Positions 56,400 through 64,000 of a stretch of DNA of 64,000 bases are shown here, piece by piece; the stretch's first letter is position 1; each line of letters starts with the position of its first letter. The position numbers and the translations under genes are program-made. Source of the stretch: Siphlonurus alternatus (taxonomy: Eukaryota > Arthropoda > Insecta > Ephemeroptera > Siphlonuridae); assembly GCA_949825025.1 (NCBI GenBank), contig OX463778.1:5098501-5162500 (forward strand), given 5' to 3'. The notes under the pieces were generated by a model. It was not told the origin of the DNA and ran no database searches. It saw nothing but the letters and a program-made list of their open reading frames with translations.

Positions 56400-57180
56400 A
56401 TTCTTAAAAACATCGGTCAGGTATCCTCATATTACCCTGAAATCAGGGTCAAAATTACAATCTAATTTTTTTAATTAATTTTCCTGTTATAAGGGTCTCA
56501 TAAGCAGACTATTTACAAATTTTTAAAAACATCGGTCAGGTATCCTCATATTACCCTGAAATCAGGGTCAAAATTACAATCAGATTTTTTTCATTAATTT
56601 TTCTGTTATAAGGGTCTCATAAGCAGACTATTTACAAATTTTTAAAAACATCGGTCAGGTATCCTCATATTACCCTGAAATCAGGGTCAAAATTACAATT
56701 TAATTTTTTTCATTAATTTTTCTGTTATAAGGGTCTCATAAGCAGTCTATTTACAAATTTTTAAAAACATCGGTCAGGTATCCTCATATTACCCTGAAAT
56801 CAGGGTCAAAATTACAATTTAATTTTTTTCATTAATTTTTCTGTTATAAGGGTCTCATAAGCAGTCTATTTACAAATTTTTAAAAACATCGGTCAGGTAT
56901 CCTCATAATACCCTGAAATCAGGGTCAAAATTACAATTTAATTTTTTTCATTAATTTTCCTGTTATAAGGGTCTCATAAGCAGAATATTTACAAATTTTT
57001 AAAAACATCGGTTAGGTATCCTCATATTACCCTGAAATCAGGGTCAAAATTACAATTTAATTTTTTTCATTAATTTTCCTGTTATAAGGGTCTCATAAGC
57101 AGAATATTTACAAATTTTTAAAAACATCGGTTAGGTATCCTCATATTACCCTGAAATCAGGGTCAAAATTACAATTTAAT
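56400..57180. repeat. 119-bp tandem satellite, about 6.5 copies
   Basis: ACATCGGTCAGGTATCCTCA recurs with its first C of CATCGG at 56411, 56530, 56649, 56768, 56887, 57006 and 57125, an exact 119-base period. Each unit also holds ACCCTGAAATCAGGGTC and GGGTCTCATAAGCAG. Units differ by a few bases only; the last two carry GGTTAGG. The opposite arm (55790-55960) has only about two diverged inverted units. Confidence 0.95.
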
Positions 57181-58237
57181 TTTTTTCTTTATTTTTCCTG
57201 TAAATAAGATGTAATACAGAAATGATTCTCAAATTTTCAAGATTTTACAACCAATTTGCATTTTGAAAGGTACCACTATAAGCATGTCCCTGAAATCAGG
57301 GTCAAAATTCAAAACTAATTTTTTTTATTATTTTTATAGTCTTCAAGGTCTCTAAAGCATTCCATTTGCAAATTTTTAAAAAGATCGGTGAAGTTTTTAT
57401 TTATTTACCCTGAAATCAGGGTCAAAACTCAAACTGAATTTTTTTCATTATTTTTTCTGTAAATCAGGTGTCACATTTAATTTATTTCCAAATTTTCAAA
57501 ATTTTATAACGAATTTGCATTTTGAACACTGCAAGTATAGGCATGACCCTGAAATCAGGGTCAAAATGAAAATTAAATTTTTTAATTATTTTTCCCTTCC
57601 AAGTATTGCCATTTTTAACCCATAAAAAAATTTTGGGACAATTTGGTCAAAATTATTTTTTTATTCCTATAGCCCTATGTCTCCCATGTTATTTTAATGG
57701 GTTATCCCTGCCCGTTCTATGGGTAAATATTGACGGTTGCCGATAAAATTGGTACCGTTCTTCATCACTCGGCTAGGACAACCAACCCTGAAGGTTTCAT
57801 CGAGATTTGCGATTTACACCTCGCGCGTGAGTGTTCCTTGCTAGTTTCAACTTGTTCGAAAGACTTTTTTTAATTATTTTTTAAATAAAGTTTTAAAAAT
57901 GTTAAATTCAGAGCTTCAAATTGATGTATAGAAAGTGTTTATTGAGATAAATCTTACAAGCTTTATTTGCGCTAACATTTTGCACGAACTTTTGGAACAC
58001 CCTGTAGAATTATAATTTTATTTAGTGATGTATTTTCGATAATAACTCGACTAAGAAACCTACATCAAATTATTAAAAGACTTTACCATGGAAATTATAT
58101 ACGTGTACTTACGTGTCGTATACATTTACATGCATTCGCAGTTAAGTTGAAAACCAGCAGTTCGATCGTTCTTGCCAGTGAGATGAATGTAATGTTTCAG
58201 TTATTCATTATTTAACATTTATATTTACCACTAGTCA

Positions 58238-58385
58238 GGCGTGGATCCTGAAACAAATTTAGGGAGGGGCTGTCTCCATAAGCCTAATGTTAAAAGAAAA
58301 GTTAATTGAAGAGAGCAGGGAAATGCCTATATTGCCCATGTTAAATTCAAAATTTCGGGGAAGCAACCCCCTGGATCCGCGCCTG
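58238..58385. mobile_element. MITE, CAGGCGTGGATCC / GGATCCGCGCCTG termini
   Basis: It opens CAGGCGTGGATCC and closes CCTGGATCCGCGCCTG. The flanks CCACTAGT and CCACTATA are similar over 8 bases, a possible decayed duplication. The interior is the reverse of the copy at 62032-62200. Confidence 0.7.
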
Positions 58386-58924
58386 CCACTATAGATATAG
58401 AAACACATTTAATCATCACTAGTTAAAAACACATAAAGGTAATAACTTTCTCCCTTGTCCATGTAAAGTTGAGCAGACGATAAGTTAAAATTTAACCGAC
58501 AGATTGATCCGGGTTCACGTCCCTAGAAGGCACTATAAGGGACTCTTTCTGTCAATGCCGCTCTACATGGAAATGTCGGGACAATGCTGCTCAATGGCTG
58601 GGTCACGATGTCCCAAGTGGCTGTAGCAAAAACTAATCCTATATAGTTGAAAAATTACGTCTTCAACTCATCTTTTACATGTATAAACCTAATCTTTTTA
58701 TCTCTAAAACACACCTTATTTCCTTTTCGCTCAAAGTGAGGAGGAAATGAATTTAAGACAATATTTCAAACATTTTATGTTCAAGAAGAGGAAAAAATAT
58801 GTAATCTCTTCTTTTTCCCTCTTTTTTCCTCTAAAATGGTGCAAAATAATAGGATAAAAGACGAGTGGAGAGTTTAAAATTAATAGCGGAGAAAAGATGA
58901 ATATATAGAGCAATATAGGCATTT
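58386..58924. other. no gene seen
   Basis: Non-coding AT-rich DNA; no recognised repeat end. Confidence 0.45.
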
Positions 58925-59009
58925 CTCTCAGTCCAATTTTTTTTTTTTTAACATTGGCCTTATGAAGATCACACCCCCCATTTTTTTTTATCTGGATCCG
59001 CGCGTCTTC
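58925..59009. mobile_element. right-end fragment of GGATCC-type MITE
   Basis: TTAACATTGGCCTTATGAAG then TTATCTGGATCCGCGCGTC, the right third of the family at 62032-62200. Confidence 0.55.
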
Positions 59010-59165
59010 TAAACGCCTCTTGATGCCTCCAGGGTACGTGGCCGCACTTTCAACAAATAATAAAAAAATATTGCTGGGAACTTCTGGGACTCAAAAAATG
59101 AAGAAAAAAAACTGAGTAGCAAAATTTGGTAACCTAATTCATTTCTGAAATAAAAAATTCAATAC
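59010..59165. mobile_element. half of the ATAGAGGGTGCAAAG foldback MITE
   Basis: GATGCCTCCAGGGTACGTGG, ACTGAGTAGCAAAATTTGG and TTCATTTCTGAAATAAAAA follow the right half of the copy at 50446-50770. Confidence 0.5.
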
Positions 59166-59469
59166 AGATTGTCAATTCAAATAAATTTCTATAAATTTCT
59201 CTCTCTGTACTCATCATTTGGTATTTATTAATTTAATATGTTAAAATATAATTTTTATTCATTTATCAATATTGATCGAGCTTGCACGATCAGAACATAA
59301 ATTTAAGATACATTTTTTAAGATTTTTTCATGTATTTCCTTTACAACTAACATTTTTATGTTTTGATATACCCATCGTGAATCAATGATTTACTGAATCA
59401 TAGAGATAATGAAATGGCTAAATCTGCAATTCTGAAATTTAATTGACAGAAAGATGATTACATCCTTTT
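59166..59469. other. no gene seen
   Basis: AT-rich DNA. Confidence 0.45.
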
Positions 59470-59690
59470 TTTTTTACAAGGATACACCCCTAAGAGCTTA
59501 CAGCTCGCGGCGAAGTAATGGGTATAGGGATAAAAGCTAGGTATATTGGAAACGGATGTTGGCCACGGCCTGTTATACGCAGGCTTATATGTATACGCAT
59601 CTCAGCATTCGCTGAGGTGAGACTGAGGGAACCGTGGAAAACCTCAGTCAGGATGCATGACACCTCTTCTTTTTTTATCAATGGACCAAA
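59470..59690 (-). repeat. SINE-like family, reverse, with 5' extension
   Basis: TTTTTTACAAGGATACACCC, TAAGAGCTTACAGCTCGCGG, GGCCACGGCCTGTTATACGC, then CGCTGAGGTGAGACTGAGGG and ATCAATGGACCAAAGCGATG. The last blocks are the reverse 5S-SINE body; the first are shared with 60680-60850. Confidence 0.6.
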
Positions 59691-59975
59691 GCGATGATGC
59701 TAGATGATTTATATTTTTAATAAACTTAATTTTATCCTGCACTCTTTTGAAGAAATTGATCGTTTATGCATGAGGAAGACTCCGCAGACTAATATAACGT
59801 TTCGTAATTATTAATTAACTTTTCAAATTAATTAGATCGTGTAATTTTGACTTGCCGATATCAATTTCTTAACTCGTTAATTTTTGTCTACATAAAATAT
59901 TTATTATGTTGTCCCGGTATTAAATCCAAAATTTGGGTGTTGACTTTATATTTATACCCTGCACTCTCAGAGACC

Positions 59976-60213
59976 CTACAGAGACCTCCATGTCTAATGG
60001 CCAGAAATTTGACCAGCTTGACCGAGCTTCACTGTAACTGAGAGTGGCGGCGCCACTGAATGGCAGCGGCACGGCCCGGTTCTCGCTGGCTGCGCGGATA
60101 GCAAGAACCGGAGTTTACCGGACATTGCCGAACATTTAGCAGCGCTGCCACTCTCAGTTACAGTGAAACTCTGATCAAATCCCTGGCCATATGTCACGGA
60201 GGTCTCTGTAGGA
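59976..60213. mobile_element. GC-rich foldback MITE
   Basis: CCTACAGAGACCTCCATG on the left is mirrored by ACGGAGGTCTCTGTAGG on the right; TTCACTGTAACTGAGAGTGG by CCACTCTCAGTTACAGTGAA; AACCGG blocks lie near the centre. No coding; the open frames on both strands mirror each other. Confidence 0.8.
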
Positions 60214-60679
60214 TTGTAGAAGAAAGGGTACTCTACAGGCACGTAGCAGTGGATAAGGAGGAGTCGTTTTTACCCTTACGAAGTTCCTATTGGTTCCCAC
60301 GCGATTCACTTTACTTGGTAGTTAGAGTCAGGACAGAAAAATAGCAAAACAACCGCTCCACCGCGACAGAAGCTTCTGCGCATGCGCGATTTTCTTTCCC
60401 ACGTGAACCGCGCGTGAGTTTTAAACATATTTTTGATAAATCGCGTTTCTTCGTTTCTTCCAGAGACAGCAGCGAGTGTATATGCAATCATGCAATGTCT
60501 AGACTGTAGAGAATTAATTTTTGAAAGTTAATTAATAATACAAAACTTACGATAATGATTAAAAGTATGCCATCATTAACAAGAATAATAAGAACTAAGG
60601 TGATGAAAAAATGTCTGAAATTGATTATATAACAATCAATAAAGTCGATATAATAAAATATATAATGAAGTACGTAATC
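60214..60679. other. no gene seen
   Basis: A moderately GC-rich patch at 60340-60420 (CCACCGCGACAGAAG, GCGCATGCGCG) then AT-rich DNA. A promoter or first exon cannot be excluded, but no coding is seen. Confidence 0.4.
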
Positions 60680-60850
60680 CTTTTTTTTTTTTACAAAAGG
60701 ATACACCCCTAAGAGCTTATAGCTCGCGGCGGGGTAATGGGTAGGGAACGGATGGTGCCATGGCCACGGCCTGTTACGCGTCCCATGCAGCTAGCATTCG
60801 CTGAGGTGACACTGAGGTATATAGAGGGTGACCACCAGATATCTCGATGT
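60680..60850 (-). repeat. SINE-like family, reverse copy
   Basis: Repeats the blocks of 59470-59690: GGATACACCCCTAAGAGC, TTATAGCTCGCGGCGGGG, GGCCACGGCCTGTTACGCGT and CGCTGAGGTGACACTGAGG. Confidence 0.6.
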
Positions 60851-61026
60851 CCAAAACGGTACATGCCCCCAAAATAGAGGCCTGAAGGGCCAAAACCCCC
60901 GCCGGAGGTGCGATTTTTTTGGGTGTCACGCCCCCTTTTTTACTTTTTTCTTTCTTACTATAGATTTTCATATAATATGAATTGTTTTTTTTTATGAAGC
61001 CGTTTTTTCCGAAAATATTTATTTTA

Positions 61027-61052
61027 GTTGAAATAAATAAATAAATAAATAA

Positions 61053-61115
<63 letters not shown>
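61027..61115. repeat. (AAAT)n then (TA)n microsatellite
   Basis: About 8 AAAT units run straight into about 28 TA units. Confidence 0.95.
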
Positions 61116-61118
<3 letters not shown>

Positions 61119-61648
61119 CATCATAATACTATAGTAAAATTTTAGATAGTTACAATTGTTGTCGTTTTGTCCTCTATGAGCTTTAGGCTCGAGCAGAGGG
61201 AAAAAAAGAATGATGGCGGAAATACAGGAAACAATAAAATAGATATATTTATATTATATGCAATTATGGAATTATGCAATAAAAAGTAATAATATTAAGG
61301 ATATAATATATTAGATAAGCATTACATTACATATATATTACGTACATCATTAACTGATCGACCGAGTATAAAATTTAATGCACGAATTCTATTATACAAA
61401 ATATGTATAAGTGAGTGGCCGGTCCCAAGAGACGAAATATGAAGTTTGAGCTCACCCTACGATAAAAAAGCATCAGGCTGATTCCAGATCAGCCTGAAAT
61501 CAACCCTGAATCAGAATGAACAGACAAATATATTCAAATATTATTGTTTCGACTCAGCTAGGCCCATGCGCAGTAATTATGATATATATGTATCGTGCTC
61601 TGATTGGCCATGCATGCAGCATGTAGTTTAACCGATTCAACCTCCACT

Positions 61649-61649
<1 letters not shown>
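61116..61649. other. no gene; small palindrome
   Basis: ATCAGGCTGATT and GATCAGCCTGA form a short hairpin near 61470. Otherwise AT-rich. Confidence 0.45.

Positions 61650-61704
<55 letters not shown>
61650..61704. repeat. (TA)n microsatellite
   Basis: About 27 TA units. Confidence 0.95.
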
Positions 61705-61710
<6 letters not shown>

Positions 61711-62031
61711 CAAGTATATACCCTAACAGAGGGTTAAAAAAATTGGTCCAGTAAATGGGCATATGGAAACTGTACAGAATTTAGTCGAACTTATATATAT
61801 GTATAAAGAGGGGCCTAATAAAGATGTATATACGGTACGTGTCATGCATTTTTATTTTTAATAAAAAAAAATAAAATTCCTTGTAGAAACTAGAAATTTT
61901 GGATTCTGACTAAAAACAAAAAAGGAATTAAATGGAAATAGGGTCGGTTAAATTTCGAACCAATAATTTTTTCAACCCTTAAAGGGTGTGCAAAGTGAAG
62001 GCTTAATTTTTCTTACGGGGTTTTAATGTTC
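61705..62031. other. no gene seen
   Basis: AT-rich DNA. Confidence 0.45.
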
Positions 62032-62200
62032 AGGCGCGGATCCAGGGGGGTAGCTGGGAGGGCTGCAGCCCCCCTCCCCTCCCCGATATTTTGGATTTAA
62101 CATGGACAATAAAGGCATTTCCCCCACTCTAATTTTTTTTTTTAACTTTGGCCTTATGGAGGCAGCCCCCTCCGAAATTTTTTTCTGGATTCGCGCCTGT
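62032..62200. mobile_element. complete 169-bp GGATCC-type MITE
   Basis: It opens CAGGCGCGGATCCAGG and closes CTGGATTCGCGCCTG. Inside are GGCTGCAGCCCCCC, GGATTTAACATGGAC, CATTTCCCCCACTCTAAT, GGCCTTATGGAGGCAGCCCC. It is the reference copy for the remnants at 2340, 3550, 38450, 58238 and 58925. No clear target duplication. Confidence 0.75.
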
Positions 62201-63019
62201 CAGTATATATGTTAAAAAAAAGCTATATTTCTAATTAAGAAATAAATTAAACAATTTATTGAAGTGTTGGAGATGAAAATGGAAAAAATGTGTACAATTA
62301 ATTAAGGGGTGCTGTAAAAAGATTGTGATTTACGAGAGATCGCGTATTCTATATTATGATCGTTTTTTTTTATTTTTTTTTTTTTCAATATATTATAGCA
62401 GGGATTTTATAGTGTAGAGATATAGAACGCTTATGGCCAAAATTCTGAAGTTAGAAGCATTTGGGGGTGTGCCGGTCGCCATCTGGACGCCGCGCGCCCA
62501 AATAATAAGTTCTCATTTTCACTTCATCTAGACTTTTTCTTTGGTTTATACGTTAAATGATCGGAAAAATATTTAACATGGGCGTTCGATCTCTTAACAA
62601 TGTAATCTCTTTGATTATATTATAGCTAAAAATATTAATGCATTTTTATTTTTATAATTTAATGAGCAATTAGAAACGAAAAATTTTATTGGCTTAATCG
62701 AAAGAAGGGGTAAAAATATGACGTTGTGAATTGTTTCAGATTTTTTTGTGACCTATAACTAATTTTAATTAATTAATTAAGTTGCATTATTTTGAGAGTG
62801 CCGCCTCTCGTGACGCCTCTGACGTCACACCATTCTTGTACTTTTGCACTATAGATGAGATTAGGTGAGAACATGCAGGTATGAAAATCAAAATGGCTGG
62901 CGCCACGTTTGAAATTCCCCGCCTCAAATTTTTGAAGTTTTAATGTGGGTTACGTTTGATCAATTTTAGCTTTATTTTGTTCGCATACCACTGGAAAATA
63001 TGGTTGAAATATGATTTAA
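62201..63019. other. no gene; part of a MITE near 62720-62850
   Basis: TTTCAGATTTTTTTGTGACC and GTGCCGCCTCTCGTGACG recall the middle of the ATAGAGGGTGCAAAG family. The rest shows nothing. Confidence 0.4.
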
Positions 63020-63147
63020 AACTTCTATCGTGCTCTAATATATTGTTTAATACGTAAAAAGTAGAAAATTATGAGAGACTAACATCTTACATCAATTAGT
63101 TTGCTTTCTTCCTTTAAATAAAATAATTTGCTTATTCTTTGTGTGCT

Positions 63148-63220
63148 AGTGGGTTAGCTCAGTGGTAAACGCATCAGACTTCAAATTTCGTGGTTGCGGG
63201 TTCGATTCTTTCTTCCGGCG
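63148..63220 (+). tRNA. tRNA-Lys-like pseudogene, left arm
   Basis: TAGCTCAGTGGTAAACGCAT (A box and D arm) and GCGGGTTCGATTC (B box) are at tRNA spacing. GCATCAGACTTcAAAT matches the tRNA-Lys(UUU) anticodon arm (CAGACTTTTAATCTG) with the stem broken and TCA in the loop. Acceptor and T stems do not pair well, so it is a degenerate copy carried by the element. Confidence 0.6.
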
Positions 63221-63807
63221 AGTTTTTATAAATACATTTTTTTTCTTTAATTTTAATATATTTATGAATTCTAAATTTATAAAATGTGGTTAAAATATGG
63301 TTTACAGCTACTATCAATCGTAATTGATAACTTTTTAATAGTAAAGAGAGGGAACAATATTAATAAAAAATTACTTCACTTTTTCGCGTTCCAATAAAAC
63401 ATTTCTCTTACCGAGGCTCAAAGCTTAATTAGTGTGGCACTGTGGCACAGTGGCGGAGAAATTTTCTTTAATTGAATTAAACTAAATTAAAGGAAAGAAA
63501 AGTGTCGAGTTTAAAAAATCCTTCGACGTGGTGAATCAAACTCTCCACCACAAGAGTACGAGCTCTAGCTGCGTCTTTGCCACTGTGCCACACCAAGCTT
63601 TGGGACACAGTGTGAAAAATGTTTTATTTGAACGTATAAAAGTGAAGTAATATTTTATTAATATTGTTCCCTCTCTTTACTATTAAAACGTTATCAATTA
63701 CGATTGATAGTAGCTGTAAACCATATTTTAACCACATTTTATAAATTTAGAATTCATAAATATATTAAAATTAAAGAAAAAAAATATATTTATAAAAACT
63801 CGCCGGG

Positions 63808-63880
63808 AGAAAGAATCGAACCCGCAACCACGAAATTTAAAATCTGATGCGTTTACCACTGGGCTAACCCGCTGGCACAC
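63808..63880 (-). tRNA. tRNA-Lys-like pseudogene, right arm
   Basis: The inverted partner of the copy at 63148. Read on the minus strand: TAGCCCAGTGGTAAACGCAT, CAGATTTTAAATTTCG and GCGGGTTCGATTC. The loop bases differ from the left copy (TTTTAAA against CTTCAAA), so the two arms have diverged. Confidence 0.6.
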
Positions 63881-64000
63881 CAAGAATCAGTAAATTATTT
63901 TATTTAAAGGAAGAAAGCAAACTAATTTGATGTAAGAAGTTAGTCTCTCATAATTTTCTACTTTTTACGTATTAAACAATATTAGAGCACGATAGAAGTT

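Larger units (their letters stand above)
54357..58205. mobile_element. 3.9-kb palindromic element with internal satellite
   Basis: AACATTACATTCATCTCACTG near 54371 is mirrored by CAGTGAGATGAATGTAATGTT near 58175; CAAATCTCGATGAAACCTTC near 55131 by GAAGGTTTCATCGAGATTTG near 57793. Inside, long inverted arms carry GACCCTGATTTCAGGGT on the left and ACCCTGAAATCAGGGTC on the right. The left arm is interrupted by a mariner-like fragment (about 54470-55105) and the right arm by AT-rich sequence ending GGAACACCCTGTA near 58006, a mariner-like end. The centre is near 56200. There is no host gene. The element type is unknown. Confidence 0.75.
63020..64000. mobile_element. palindromic element, arms of at least 430 bp, truncated by window end
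   Basis: AACTTCTATCGTGCTCTAAT at 63020 is mirrored by ATTAGAGCACGATAGAAGTT at the last bases of the window, so the arms continue beyond. They pair through GAGACTAACATCTTACATCA, the tRNA-like segments, TTAATATTGTTCCC and AAGCTT. The inner ends are GTGGCACAGTGGC and GCCACTGTGCCACAC. The centre is near 63510. Confidence 0.88.

Noticed and set aside
63148..63220. Functional tRNA gene
   Set aside because: Acceptor and T stems do not pair and the anticodon stem is broken; it is a pseudogene in a repeat.

Overview
The window is nuclear DNA of an animal, most likely an arthropod and probably an insect. The evidence is AT-rich sequence, coding split into short exons with canonical GT-AG introns, a secreted serine protease of the insect gastrulation-defective/modular-protease type, and a very dense load of foldback and MITE-type DNA transposons, SINE-like repeats and long (TA)n tracts. 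No bacterial, phage or viral gene was recognised. I cannot name the species from sequence alone.

Genes are few. At the left edge two short exons (176-274, 463-564) may be the 3' end of an unidentified gene. A single exon at 3937-4139 is the C-terminal exon of a SET-domain methyltransferase resembling SETD9; its upstream exons are not visible. The main gene runs from 22649 to 41406 on the + strand. Ten exons with matching phases give a 477-residue secreted protein: signal peptide, chymotrypsin-fold serine protease with His113/Asp172/Ser269, then a C-type lectin domain (CTLD). The protease-to-lectin junction spans an 8.3-kb intron filled with transposons. The junction is the main inference of this annotation and the best candidate for an unusual biological system here: a secreted protease with its own lectin module, possibly in immunity or a proteolytic cascade.

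Almost everything else is repeats. From 1 to 22 kb there are small GGATCC-type MITEs, a hAT-type element (4930-6479) with a second hAT-type element nested in it (both with perfect 8-bp target duplications), a pogo/Tigger-like element carrying a tRNA-like SINE, several foldback elements flanked by TTAA, and a piggyBac-like 909-bp element (11067-11975). In the large intron sit a mariner-type element inside a (TA)n tract and a 4.44-kb foldback/Mutator-like element (29883-34326) with arms of about 1.5 kb and a perfect 9-bp target duplication. From 41.5 kb to the end there is no recognised host gene. That part holds microsatellites, more MITEs, a 1.3-kb element built from TTCGCTT motifs, a 3.9-kb palindrome with a 119-bp tandem satellite and a mariner-transposase fragment, and a palindrome at the right edge with a tRNA-Lys-like sequence in each arm.

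All exon joins are read from sequence and phase only. No transcript or database comparison was available.
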